From positions 1,714,598 to 1,778,597 of the forward strand of contig NZ_GL586311.1 of NCBI RefSeq assembly GCF_000184945.1: a DNA stretch of 64,000 bases. Reading direction: 5' to 3'. Positions 8,673 through 16,160 of this stretch are shown here, in pieces (positions within the stretch are counted from its first letter, which is position 1; every line of letters starts with the position of its first letter). Below the pieces are notes generated by a model. That model had not been told where the DNA came from, did not search any database, and saw only the letters and a program-made list of their open reading frames with translations. This DNA is from Segatella buccae ATCC 33574 (GTDB lineage: Bacteria > Bacteroidota > Bacteroidia > Bacteroidales > Bacteroidaceae). A program made the position numbers and the translations under genes.

Positions 8673-8716
8673 ATGTCTCCGCAAGGGCTTTCCACTGGTG
8701 GGCCATGCGGAGACAT
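8673..8716 (+). terminator. Hairpin between the glycosylase-like gene and udk
   Basis: Perfect 11-bp arms (ATGTCTCCGCA at 8673-8683, TGCGGAGACAT at 8706-8716) around a 22-nt loop that can itself pair further. The T tail is short, so it may be a partial terminator or a processing site. Confidence 0.5.
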
Positions 8717-8748
8717 TTGCATTGTGACAACTCTTTAACCCAACTTAT

Positions 8749-9375
8749 ATGGATGACAAAATCACTATCATAGGCATTGCCGGAGGTACCGGCTCCGGCA
8801 AGTCTACCGTGGTCAGGAAAATCGTGGAGACCCTCCCGCCGCACTTTGTGGCTGTGGTGCCTCTTGACTCCTATTACAACGATACGACCCACATGACCGA
8901 GGAGGAGCGTCATGCCATCAATTTCGACCATCCCGACGCTTTCGACTGGAAACTGCTTCATAGGCAAATCAACGACTTGCGGGAGGGGCGGGCCATCGAG
9001 CAACCCACCTATTCCTACATACAGTGCAACCGTCTCCCGGAAACCATCCATGTGGAACCGAAGCCTGTTATCATCATCGAGGGCATCATGACACTGCTCA
9101 ACAAGAAGTTGCGCGATCTCATGGATCTCCGGATATTTGTCGATTGCGACCCCGACGAGCGGCTCATTCGCAACATTCAGCGCGACACCATCGACCGCGG
9201 GCGCACCGTGTCTATGGTCGTAGAACGTTATTTGGAGGTGCTCAAGCCCATGCACGAGCAGTTCATCGAGCCCACCAAGCGTTATGCCGACATCATCATT
9301 CCGCAGGGTGGCGAGAACGCCAAGGGTATCGGCATTCTCTGCAAATACATCGAAGGCCTTGTGCCGAAGGAATAA
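8749..9375 (+). CDS. udk: Uridine kinase
   Basis: 208 aa, usual length. P-loop GGTGSGKST near residues 12-20, PLDSYYND substrate region, NFDHPDAFDW lid motif and the RDTIDRGR stretch are all characteristic of uridine/cytidine kinase. It phosphorylates uridine and cytidine with ATP or GTP in pyrimidine salvage. That fits a neighbourhood with extracellular nucleases, since salvaged nucleosides would enter here. It ends at TAA just before a dispersed repeat element whose hairpin can act as its terminator. Confidence 0.95.
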   Translation: MDDKITIIGIAGGTGSGKSTVVRKIVETLPPHFVAVVPLDSYYNDTTHMTEEERHAINFDHPDAFDWKLLHRQINDLREGRAIEQPTYSYIQCNRLPETIHVEPKPVIIIEGIMTLLNKKLRDLMDLRIFVDCDPDERLIRNIQRDTIDRGRTVSMVVERYLEVLKPMHEQFIEPTKRYADIIIPQGGENAKGIGILCKYIEGLVPKE

Positions 9376-9402
9376 GAAAGTGTAAGCATATTTCCTTTTC
9401 GA

Positions 9403-9434
9403 TTTGCATTCGGAGGAAAAAAGTGTTATCTTTG
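9403..9434 (+). promoter_or_regulatory. Perfect promoter inside repeat copy A
   Basis: -33 TTTG at 9403-9406, exactly 20 nt, then -7 TATCTTTG at 9427-9434. The predicted start is near 9440, immediately before the hairpin at 9442-9467. The same arrangement with the same spacing is present in copy B. Confidence 0.6.
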
Positions 9435-9441
9435 CATGAGC

Positions 9442-9470
9442 AAGGGAAGTGTGGGAGCACTTCCCTTTTT
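9442..9470 (+). terminator. Intrinsic terminator in repeat copy A, downstream of udk
   Basis: AAGGGAAGTG (9442-9451), 6-nt loop, CACTTCCCTT (9458-9467), then T's. Compared with copy B, two neighbouring stem pairs have changed on both sides (T-A to C-G and G-C to A-T), which indicates selection for the structure. Confidence 0.85.
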
Positions 9471-9645
9471 CTTGATTCCAATCCACCAATAGATCCCTAA
9501 CCCCCTAAAGGGGGCTTTTCCACCCTGATATGGAGTGTCATTCGGCCAAAATAGCACTGCAAAAGGGCCCGTTCTGCGTTCTTGTTCGGCCCGAGTGAGC
9601 TTTCAAGTGTGGCTTTTTTGCAACATCGTGTGGCCCGAATGACAT

Positions 9646-10044
9646 TCCTTTTTCATTTTTCTTGGCGGACGAATCGGTTGTAAAGTCTTGTCCGGACAAT
9701 CGCTCTAATTCTTCAAGTAATGTTTTTTCGCAATCCGGCTAAGTTTCTTGCTATAGGTGGTGAGGTGCAAGTTTTTCTGCCTGTCCTTCTTTCCCGTCTA
9801 CGAATTTCATATTTCTGAAAAATCATTCTGCACAAAAATAATTCTTTTCGAGAATAATACCATTTTTTTGAACCATTATTTCGTGTTTCCCTGCATATCG
9901 GCATGTTCGTTGTCATCCGCACTATGCGTGCGGACTACCCCATTATGCCGCCCCCCCTCATCCGGCTTCTGACCGGATGAGGGGGGGCGGCATAATAAGG
10001 AGATGCACCATGCCCTCCTCTTATGAGAAAATATGGCTTCCCTG
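9646..10044. other. Intergenic region without a supported gene
   Basis: Between the repeat element and the convergent DUF308 gene. Short open frames on both strands (for example 9713-9922 and 9757-9972) have no recognisable features. The only structure is the very strong inverted repeat at 9942-9996, listed separately. Confidence 0.6.
9942..9996. repeat. Perfect 24-bp inverted repeat with 7-nt loop
   Basis: Arms at 9942-9965 and 9973-9996 are exact reverse complements; the loop is CTTCTGA. Each arm contains a run of seven C or G and the block CTCATCCGG. It lies 49 bp beyond the end of the minus-strand DUF308 gene. There is no T tail on either side, so it is not a standard terminator. Confidence 0.9.
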
Positions 10045-10689
10045 TTACTCCTCTGAAGCAGACGATTCATTGCTTTCTCCCGTGAGGCACTCCCCTCCTT
10101 CGGAGGGGCCGGGGACGGCTTCATACTTTCGTCGCTCGTTGTGTATCTTGATGGCATTGACACATTCCACGATGCCGTATATCAGCATACACCATCCGAT
10201 GATGAAAAGCATGGTGGAGATGGGGTCGATGCGCTTTACGATGACAAACAGGCCGGCCAGCAGAAGGAGGGAGGGCATAATCCAATAGCCCGCTCCCACA
10301 TGCCCAATCTTGCGGGCAAGGCTGAGATTCACAAACTGGTTGATGGCACCGAGGATGAGGATGGCAGCGAGAATGTACATCAGCCCATAAAGAAATGTGC
10401 CGGGCATCAGCGCCAATATCACACCCAAGATAAGGCTTCCCAGTCCCACGATGGGGAAATTGGGCCGCAGCCCGGTGAGTTGGTTGCCTTGGGCATCGTA
10501 GACCACTGTGTCGCCCGCCCGCTTCTTTTGGCTGTAGTAGACGGTGCAGGAGATGACTCCCGAGAGAAAAAACAAAACGCCGATGAGGATGGTGAGCCAG
10601 GTGGCTGTCTCCTCGCGGTATCTGATGAGCAGTGTGCCCACGATGATGGCGATGATGGCACGGAAAAAGGAACTTTGTAATACTTTCAT
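10045..10689 (-). CDS. DUF308 (HdeD-like) multi-pass membrane protein
   Basis: 214 aa from the ATG at 10689 (MKVLQSSFFRAIIAI). I chose this over the upstream in-frame start at 10776, because that extension runs through the promoter-like region and has no membrane or signal character. About six hydrophobic segments with repeated TILIGVLFFLSGVI and ILAAILILGAINQ motifs match the HdeD/DUF308 architecture. The cytoplasmic tail after INAIKIHNERRKYE is low-complexity (GPSEGGECLTGES) and is encoded across a CCCCTCC-TTC-GGAGGGG palindrome at 10092-10108, so the C terminus may have been extended by an intergenic repeat. Function is unknown; relatives are linked to envelope or acid stress. Confidence 0.75.
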   Translation of the reverse strand: MKVLQSSFFRAIIAIIVGTLLIRYREETATWLTILIGVLFFLSGVISCTVYYSQKKRAGDTVVYDAQGNQLTGLRPNFPIVGLGSLILGVILALMPGTFLYGLMYILAAILILGAINQFVNLSLARKIGHVGAGYWIMPSLLLLAGLFVIVKRIDPISTMLFIIGWCMLIYGIVECVNAIKIHNERRKYEAVPGPSEGGECLTGESNESSASEE

Positions 10690-10851
10690 ATCGATGATGA
10701 TTTTTTGCAAAAGTAATCTGAGTGATCGCAAGGAAAATTTGTTTTCAAATTGCCGAATGCAGTTCACTTTCTGCAAAGTTACGAAAAAAGTCTATGCGGT
10801 CTATGCTCTTGTCTCGTCTTTTTTGTATTTTTGTGCACAAAAAGTAAGGAA

Positions 10852-11361
10852 ATGACTGTATTATATCTCGTTCGTCACGGCGAAACGGTGGCCAATGCGG
10901 CACAGATACTCCAAGGGCAGACGCAGGGTGAGCTCAACGCCAAGGGCATAGAACAAGCCGAGGAGGTGAGGGACAAAATGCGCAGTGAGCGGTTTGACGC
11001 CTTTGTGGCGAGTGACCTTCGCCGCTCTGTGCGGACTTGCGAAATCATCGCCGAGCCGCACCATCAGCCTGTTGTCACCACCCGGCTGTTGCGCGAGCGT
11101 GACTGGGGTGACTTTACCGGCAAGTTCATCCCCGACCTGCGGGGGGTGAGTCCGTGGCCTGCCAATGTGGAAACGCTCGAGGCCATCAAGGCCCGTGCCG
11201 ATTGCTTTATAGCGTGGCTACGCGCTGAGTATGCCGATCGGCGCGTGCTGGCCGTGGGACACGGCATCATCAATAAGGCCATTCAGAGCGTCTACTATGA
11301 CAAACCTATGGGCGAAGTGCCAAAGATGGGCAATGCTGAGGTAAGAATATTGAACTTATAG
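10852..11361 (+). CDS. Histidine phosphatase family protein (phosphoglycerate-mutase-like)
   Basis: 169 aa from the ATG at 10852, preceded by AAGTAAGGAA and a -7 like TATTTTTG at 10826-10833; the longer frame from 10750 crosses this promoter. YLVRHGETVAN carries the catalytic RHG triad at residues 8-10; a second His lies in AVGHGIINKA and an Arg in SDLRRSVRTCEI. GQTQGELNAKGIEQA matches cobC/PhoE-type small phosphatases. At this length it is a single-domain phosphatase, not a glycolytic mutase. The substrate is not predictable. Confidence 0.85.
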   Translation: MTVLYLVRHGETVANAAQILQGQTQGELNAKGIEQAEEVRDKMRSERFDAFVASDLRRSVRTCEIIAEPHHQPVVTTRLLRERDWGDFTGKFIPDLRGVSPWPANVETLEAIKARADCFIAWLRAEYADRRVLAVGHGIINKAIQSVYYDKPMGEVPKMGNAEVRILNL

Positions 11362-11387
11362 GCCTTTTCAAGAGATTGCAAAACAGA

Positions 11388-11418
11388 GGGGGAGCTTTCC
11401 GTATCGGAAAACTCCCCC
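11388..11418. terminator. Hairpin between convergent genes
   Basis: GGGGGAG-C-TTTCCG and CGGAAA-A-CTCCCCC form a 13-pair stem with one mismatch and a TAT loop. It lies between the phosphatase (plus) and the RSFGN protein (minus). Neither side has a long T run, so termination is likely but not certain. Confidence 0.55.
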
Positions 11419-11504
11419 CGTTCATAACTCTCTAAAGTGTTATCCTAAATCTTTTGATAATCCATTATATTTATATTAACTTGACAGGTTCGTCTTTGTG
11501 CCGT

Positions 11505-12533
11505 TTATCTGTGTCCGCCGAAAGGGCTGCCTCCATTGCTCGAACCGGTGCTGCCTCCGCCAAACTGCCGGCTTGTGCCGCCAAAGGAGCGTGTGCCCGG
11601 TGAAGGACTCGGAGTGGAGCGTGGAGTGAATGTCTGATTTGGAGTGGTGCTTGGGCGTGAACTGTTGCCAAAAGAGCGTATGCCCGGATTGCCGTTGGTC
11701 ACTGTGGTGCGGGTAGAGCTCTGCCGGTCTATGGAACCGTCGACGAAGGAGCGGCGCGGGCTGCCCGGCATGTTGCCGAATGAGCGGCCTTCCCCCTGAT
11801 GGGTGCCATTGCCGAATGAGCGGTTGCCGTTATATCCAGAGGTGTTTCCGAATGAGCGGTTGCTTGGGAACGAGTTGCGACTTTGGTTTCCGAACGAGCG
11901 GTTGCCCATGTTCTGTTGTGCGGCGGGTCGGTTTTGGTTGCCAAATGAGCGGTTGCCCACATTGTTATAGCCGTTGCCACGGTTGCCGAATGTGATGCCT
12001 CTGCCATAGTCGCCACGGTTGAAGCCGTCTCTCATCCCGAACCTGCGGTCTTCTCCCGGTCGTGGTCCGCCCCATGAGCGTCCGTGATACCACGAACTCC
12101 CGCCGTTCATCCGCCAGCTGTGATTGCCACGATAGTATGCGTAGAAATCCGGCCGACCGTAAAAGAAGTAGTTGCGACGCGGATAGCGGGCATAAATGCC
12201 AAAGTGCCAGTAGCCTGCATCCCAATAGAGCGGGCGGTAGAAGTAGTTGGCGGCGCAGTAGGCCCTGTATTGCCAGTCAAGCAGTATGTAGCTCAGGTCG
12301 AGGTTGCGCTGTTGCCAGTAGAGGCCGTAGAGGTCGTTGTAATCGTCGATGCTCATCAAGTAGTCGAGGTTTATCTCGTAGGCGGCCTCGTATTGGTCGT
12401 CGGTCAAATTCAGCTCATACGCCATCTTGTCCGTGAGGAAAAGAGCTTGTTCACGTGCCTGCTCGTAACTCATGGCGCGAGCCGAGACTGTTATGCAAAA
12501 CAGTGCTGCAAAGGCAATTATTAGCTTCTTCAT
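11505..12533 (-). CDS. Exported protein with RSFGN repeats
   Basis: 342 aa from the ATG at 12533, where a clear signal peptide begins (MKKLIIAFAALFCITVSARA); the frame extends upstream to 12617 but that part crosses the transcription start. Residues ~20-120 form a compact Tyr/Asp-rich domain with YELNLTDDQYEAAYEINLDYL, resembling periplasmic heptad or Spy-like helical segments. From ~120 on the chain is Arg/Gly/Asn-rich and disordered, with six RSFGN and one RSFGG motifs at irregular spacing (~12-40 residues). Composition suggests an envelope-exposed, basic, perhaps nucleic-acid or polysaccharide-binding tail. I do not recognise a characterised family. Confidence 0.7.
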   Translation of the reverse strand: MKKLIIAFAALFCITVSARAMSYEQAREQALFLTDKMAYELNLTDDQYEAAYEINLDYLMSIDDYNDLYGLYWQQRNLDLSYILLDWQYRAYCAANYFYRPLYWDAGYWHFGIYARYPRRNYFFYGRPDFYAYYRGNHSWRMNGGSSWYHGRSWGGPRPGEDRRFGMRDGFNRGDYGRGITFGNRGNGYNNVGNRSFGNQNRPAAQQNMGNRSFGNQSRNSFPSNRSFGNTSGYNGNRSFGNGTHQGEGRSFGNMPGSPRRSFVDGSIDRQSSTRTTVTNGNPGIRSFGNSSRPSTTPNQTFTPRSTPSPSPGTRSFGGTSRQFGGGSTGSSNGGSPFGGHR

Positions 12534-12621
12534 ATCCGTATGCTTTAAATTGTAGATTTTATCTTCCGTGTGAGCCGGTCGCAAGCTCAATTCTTCAAGC
12601 CGTGCCCCCTTGTTCACGTTG

Positions 12622-12652
12622 CAAAGATAGGGCTAAATGCCGACCGGCCAAA
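12622..12652 (-). promoter_or_regulatory. Promoter of the RSFGN protein gene
   Basis: Minus-strand -33 TTTG (12649-12652), 19-nt spacer, -7 TATCTTTG (12622-12629). Expected start near 12615, leaving a leader of about 80 nt. Confidence 0.7.
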
Positions 12653-12793
12653 AGGATTTTCCCTAAAGCGGGAGGGGAAAATCCCTAAACCTCTGTTTCC
12701 TCCATATCTTCTTTGTGGTGGATGAGGCTTGGCTGATCTTGGTTTGGGAGTTAATAATGCCCTGTACAATGATATGTTAATGAGAATTAAATG

Positions 12794-12817
12794 GATGATG
12801 TCTTCCATCATCTTTTT
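12794..12817 (+). terminator. Small T-tailed hairpin upstream of gpx
   Basis: GATGATG (12794-12800), loop TCTTC, CATCATC (12806-12812), then five T's. It precedes a -7 like TAGATTTG at 12830-12837 for the peroxidase gene. It may insulate that gene from read-through. Confidence 0.5.
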
Positions 12818-12927
12818 AAATAATTATCGTAGATTTGTAGCACAGACAATGTCGTGACGGAAAATTAAACTGATGAAGTGAATATAATAAAAACTAAACT
12901 TAGATTAAACAAAAAACAAGTGGATCG

Positions 12928-13548
12928 ATGAAAAGAAAACTTTTGATGGCACTGTTGATGCTCTTCACGTTGGGCGTCACAGCACAGGAGAGTGTCTATG
13001 GCTTCAAGGCGAAAGACAGTGAAGGGCGCGAGGTGTCGTTGGATCAGTATCAGGGTAAGGTGCTTCTGATTGTGAATACCGCCACCAAGTGTGGTTTTAC
13101 TCCACAATACAAAGAGCTTGAAACGCTCTATGAGAAGTATCGCGGTGAAGGATTAGAGATACTCGACTTCCCCTGCAACCAGTTTGGCGGGCAGGCTCCG
13201 GGCGGTATGGCTGAAATCAGACAGTTCTGCACTTCTAACTTCGATACCCAATTTCCGCAGTTTGAGAAAGTAGAGGTCAACGGCCCTGACGAACTGCCAC
13301 TCTTTGCCTATCTCAAGCAGCAACAGGGATTCGTGGGATTCGGCTCCGGCGTGAAGGCGAAATTCATGGATGGGATGCTCAGAAAGCAGGATCCCGACTA
13401 TGCCGCCAAGTCAGACATTAAGTGGAACTTCACCAAGTTTCTTGTCGATCGCAAGGGATGTGTTGTAGCCCGTTTCGAACCCACACATGACATGGCGGAA
13501 GTGGACAAGGCCGTGGCCCGGCTTTTGAAGAAACAAGACGGCCGATGA
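12928..13548 (+). CDS. Exported glutathione peroxidase family thiol peroxidase
   Basis: 206 aa. Signal peptide of ~19 residues (MKRKLLMALLMLFTLGVTA), so the enzyme is periplasmic or surface exposed. The GPx core follows: NTATKCGFTPQY with peroxidatic Cys55, FPCNQFGGQAPG, and KWNFTKFLVD. The catalytic residue is Cys, not selenocysteine; such bacterial GPx proteins normally take electrons from thioredoxin. A second paralogue without signal peptide lies at 59408 in this window. The stop overlaps the start of the 84-aa membrane protein gene (ATGA), so the two are translationally coupled. Confidence 0.93.
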   Translation: MKRKLLMALLMLFTLGVTAQESVYGFKAKDSEGREVSLDQYQGKVLLIVNTATKCGFTPQYKELETLYEKYRGEGLEILDFPCNQFGGQAPGGMAEIRQFCTSNFDTQFPQFEKVEVNGPDELPLFAYLKQQQGFVGFGSGVKAKFMDGMLRKQDPDYAAKSDIKWNFTKFLVDRKGCVVARFEPTHDMAEVDKAVARLLKKQDGR

Positions 13549-13799
13549 AAAAGATGCTTATTCGTGTCAAGGCCTGGCTCGGCAGCTTGTCTTTTCGCAC
13601 GGGGGTGCTGGTCTTGCTCGCGTGCGTACCCTTCTATATATTGTCTTTCGCACAAATGGCCCTGCCCATCAGCACCGGCCTCAAGGGCACTTTGTGGGTG
13701 ATACTCTTCGGGCTGGCCAAGACTTTCCAGTATGGTGGGCTCACCATTCTTGGTGTGGAAGGCGTGAGGCGATTGAAAAGGGTTTTCCGGAAAGAATAA
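13545..13799 (+). CDS. Small membrane protein coupled to the peroxidase gene
   Basis: 84 aa, starting at the ATG that overlaps the gpx stop by four bases. A basic N-terminal segment is followed by two hydrophobic stretches (TGVLVLLACVPFYILSFA and KGTLWVILFGLAKTFQYGGLTILG) and a strongly basic C terminus, giving a likely two-helix membrane hairpin with both ends inside. No family is recognised. The overlap suggests a joint role with the exported peroxidase, for example in the envelope, but this is inference. Confidence 0.7.
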   Translation: MKKMLIRVKAWLGSLSFRTGVLVLLACVPFYILSFAQMALPISTGLKGTLWVILFGLAKTFQYGGLTILGVEGVRRLKRVFRKE

Positions 13800-13986
13800 A
13801 CTATGTGGCAAGTCTCCCATTTGCAGACACCCGAATAGCGGCCGGGTGCCATGGTAGAAAGACCGTGGTGTCTGGCCTGTATTTGTTTGTGCGGGGGGCG
13901 GTGCGTTTGTGAAACGTGGGAGAGAAATATGGACAATGGGGTAATAAAGCGATGAAAAAGGCGTTATTACAATATTATTGATCATT

Positions 13987-15558
13987 ATGACTAAGTTTAC
14001 TCATGCTTTCTGTGCCTTAGCATTTACGGCCATTCCCTTTTCGGCCGGTGCGCAATATGCCTGGCAGGAAGGAGCTGAATCGGAGAAACTGAATCTTGGA
14101 CACGACATTCATTATCGAGTGGAAACTCAAAGTTCGTTTTCCCATGGAAAGACACCTTTATGGTTGAATGCCAATAGGCACGGACTCAGTTCGCTTGACA
14201 GGAGCAACGGCTATCTGCGAGGCTCACTGATTCGTCCGCTCCGCACCGACTCGGCCCGTCGCTGGGGTGTGGGCTATGGGGTGGATGTCGTCGTGCCGGT
14301 CCATTATACGAGCAAGGTGGTGGTGCAGCAGGCCTTCGTGGAAGGGCGTTGGTTGCATGGCGTGTTGACGGTGGGGAGCAAAGAATATCCCATGGAACTG
14401 AAAAACCAACAGCTTAGCAGTGGTTCACAAGCGTTGGGCATCAATGCCCGTCCCGTGCCGCAGGCGCGTTTGGCTCTGCCCGAGTATTGGACACTGCCCA
14501 TCTTCGGCCGCTGGTTCCATCTCAAGGGTCATATAGCCTATGGCATGATGACTGATGACAACTGGCAGCACGATTTTACCCACCGTCAGTCCAAATATGC
14601 CGATAATATGCGCTATCACAGCAAGGCTGGTTATTTGAAGATAGGCAGCGAGGAACGCTTCTGTCCTTGGTCGCTGGAACTGGGGTTGGAGATGGCTGCC
14701 GAATTTGGAGGGACAAGTCATAATTTGGTGGAAGGCAAAATGGTTGCCACCAAAGCCAATGGCGGATTTAAAGGGATGTGGCATGCCTTTTTGCCCGGTG
14801 GACAGGATGCTTCCGACGGGCAATATGGTAACATCGAGGGCAACCAACTGGGCAGTTGGGTGGCCCGAATCAATTATGATACCGATTCATGGGCGTTGCG
14901 GCTTTATGCCGATCATTTCTTTGAAGACCATTCTGCCTTGCTCCATCTCGACTATGACGGCTATGGAAGCGGAGAGGAATACAATGTGAAGAAAGACCGC
15001 CGTTTCTATCTCTACAAGCTGAAAGATTTCATGCTCGGCACAGAGCTGAACATCAAGTATGGGCGTTGGCTTCGCAACATGGTATTTGAATACATCCATA
15101 CGAAATTTCAGAGCGGCCCTTACAATCATGACCACACCAAAAACATCCCCGACCATGTGGCAGGTATGGACAATTACTATAATCATGCCAACTATCCCGG
15201 ATGGCAGCATTGGGGACAAGTGATGGGTAATCCGCTTTATCGGTCTCCTATCTACAATACCAATGAGCAGATTGGGGTGGAAGACAATCGCTTTATGGCT
15301 TTCCATTTAGGATTTGACGGCCGACCGGCTGACCGGATTGCCTACCGTGTTTTGGCTACCTATCAGGAGGGATGGGGCACATACGCTATACCTTATACGC
15401 AAAAACACCACAATGTGAGCTTTCTGTTGGAGGCAGCTTATCACTTCAAGCATAATTGGAATGTGAAAGGAGCATACGCCATGGATTTTGGTCATATCCT
15501 TGGAAGCAATGCCGGTTTTCAATTAACAGTGTCGAAGAGTGGTATCTTAAAGTTTTAG
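13987..15558 (+). CDS. Capsule assembly Wzi family outer-membrane protein
   Basis: 523 aa from the ATG at 13987 (a TTG three codons upstream is a weaker start). Signal peptide ending FSAGAQ, then a beta-barrel pattern with alternating aromatic residues. PLWLNANRHGLSS and LPEYWTLPIFGRWFHLKGHIAYG are typical of the Wzi family, whose E. coli member anchors capsule to the cell surface. It lies just downstream, on the opposite strand, of the polysaccharide locus at 16161-29047, which supports a role in retaining that polymer. It is followed four bases later by a small lipoprotein gene. Confidence 0.85.
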   Translation: MTKFTHAFCALAFTAIPFSAGAQYAWQEGAESEKLNLGHDIHYRVETQSSFSHGKTPLWLNANRHGLSSLDRSNGYLRGSLIRPLRTDSARRWGVGYGVDVVVPVHYTSKVVVQQAFVEGRWLHGVLTVGSKEYPMELKNQQLSSGSQALGINARPVPQARLALPEYWTLPIFGRWFHLKGHIAYGMMTDDNWQHDFTHRQSKYADNMRYHSKAGYLKIGSEERFCPWSLELGLEMAAEFGGTSHNLVEGKMVATKANGGFKGMWHAFLPGGQDASDGQYGNIEGNQLGSWVARINYDTDSWALRLYADHFFEDHSALLHLDYDGYGSGEEYNVKKDRRFYLYKLKDFMLGTELNIKYGRWLRNMVFEYIHTKFQSGPYNHDHTKNIPDHVAGMDNYYNHANYPGWQHWGQVMGNPLYRSPIYNTNEQIGVEDNRFMAFHLGFDGRPADRIAYRVLATYQEGWGTYAIPYTQKHHNVSFLLEAAYHFKHNWNVKGAYAMDFGHILGSNAGFQLTVSKSGILKF

Positions 15559-15562
15559 AGAG

Positions 15563-16039
15563 ATGAAAGTGAAAATGAAATATGTCTATAAGTTACAGCT
15601 CGTGTCGCTGTTGGTGGTCTCTTTGATGACGATGACCGGTTGCGAACTTGAAACATCTGACAACGGGAAGCTCGATGGCTATTGGCATTTGGTGGCGGTC
15701 GATACACTCAGCACGGGCGGTAGAGCGGAGTTGGGGCAGAAACGTTTGTTTTGGGCTGTGCAGCATAAATTGATTCGTTTGCAAAATGCGGATTATACTT
15801 CCGATAGCTTTTATCTGCGGTTTTCTCAAACGGGCGATAGTCTTAAAGTGTTCAGTCCTTATGCTGATCATGGACACGAGGATATGAAAGATGGTGGAGA
15901 CATCCCGGTGACGGATGCTGCTGTGTTGTCCATGTTTGGAGTATCCGGTTTGGAAGATTCTTTCTTGAAAGAGAGTCTGAATGGTTCCCGCATGATACTC
16001 AAATCCAAAACGTATCGTCTGTATTTTAAAAGATTCTGA
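15563..16039 (+). CDS. Small lipoprotein with lipocalin-like domain
   Basis: 158 aa. Lipobox in TMTGCELE (Cys ~27). The mature part begins LDGYWHLVAVDTL, a pattern seen in lipocalin-like Bacteroidota lipoproteins, and continues with beta-strand-like stretches ending YRLYFKRF. An internal ATG at 15575 is an alternative start with little effect on the signal peptide. It is cotranscribed with wzi. Function unknown; ligand binding is only suggested by the fold. Confidence 0.7.
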   Translation: MKVKMKYVYKLQLVSLLVVSLMTMTGCELETSDNGKLDGYWHLVAVDTLSTGGRAELGQKRLFWAVQHKLIRLQNADYTSDSFYLRFSQTGDSLKVFSPYADHGHEDMKDGGDIPVTDAAVLSMFGVSGLEDSFLKESLNGSRMILKSKTYRLYFKRF

Positions 16040-16068
16040 AATAGCGTTTTGGAGAAAGATAAAAAACA

Positions 16069-16107
16069 AAAGGTTGGCAACCCGTATGCCGGGATACCAA
16101 CCTTTTT
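16069..16107. terminator. Terminator between the Wzi unit and the polysaccharide locus
   Basis: AAAGGTTGG (16069-16077) pairs with CCAACCTTT (16097-16105), with an inner CCC/GGG pair, followed by T's on the plus strand. It separates the convergent lipoprotein gene and sugar-phosphate transferase gene. Confidence 0.8.
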
Positions 16108-16160
16108 GTTTTTATGAGCTTATTGCTTCTATGTAATCATTGTCGATAGATTTTCTGTCG

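Larger units (their letters stand above)
9391..9645 (+). repeat. Dispersed intergenic element, copy A
   Basis: About 250 bp that align, in the opposite orientation, with 40600-40823. Shared landmarks in order: TTTGCATTC, a 20-nt spacer in all, TTATCTTTGCAT, AGCAAGGGAAG hairpin, CCCCTAAA-GGGG-CTTT hairpin (9501-9516), CATTCGGC, TTCGGCCCGA followed by AAGTGTGGCT and TTTTGCAA (9585-9623). It has no open reading frame I can support. It sits directly 3' of udk. Confidence 0.7.

Noticed and set aside
9951..9987. C7/G7 tracts as a phase-variation switch
   Set aside because: They are not in a coding frame or promoter; they are simply the two arms of one palindrome.
11780..11995. Repeated CCGAATGAGCGG units as a CRISPR-like array
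   Set aside because: Spacing is irregular and the repeats encode the RSFGN motif in a continuous protein frame on the minus strand.
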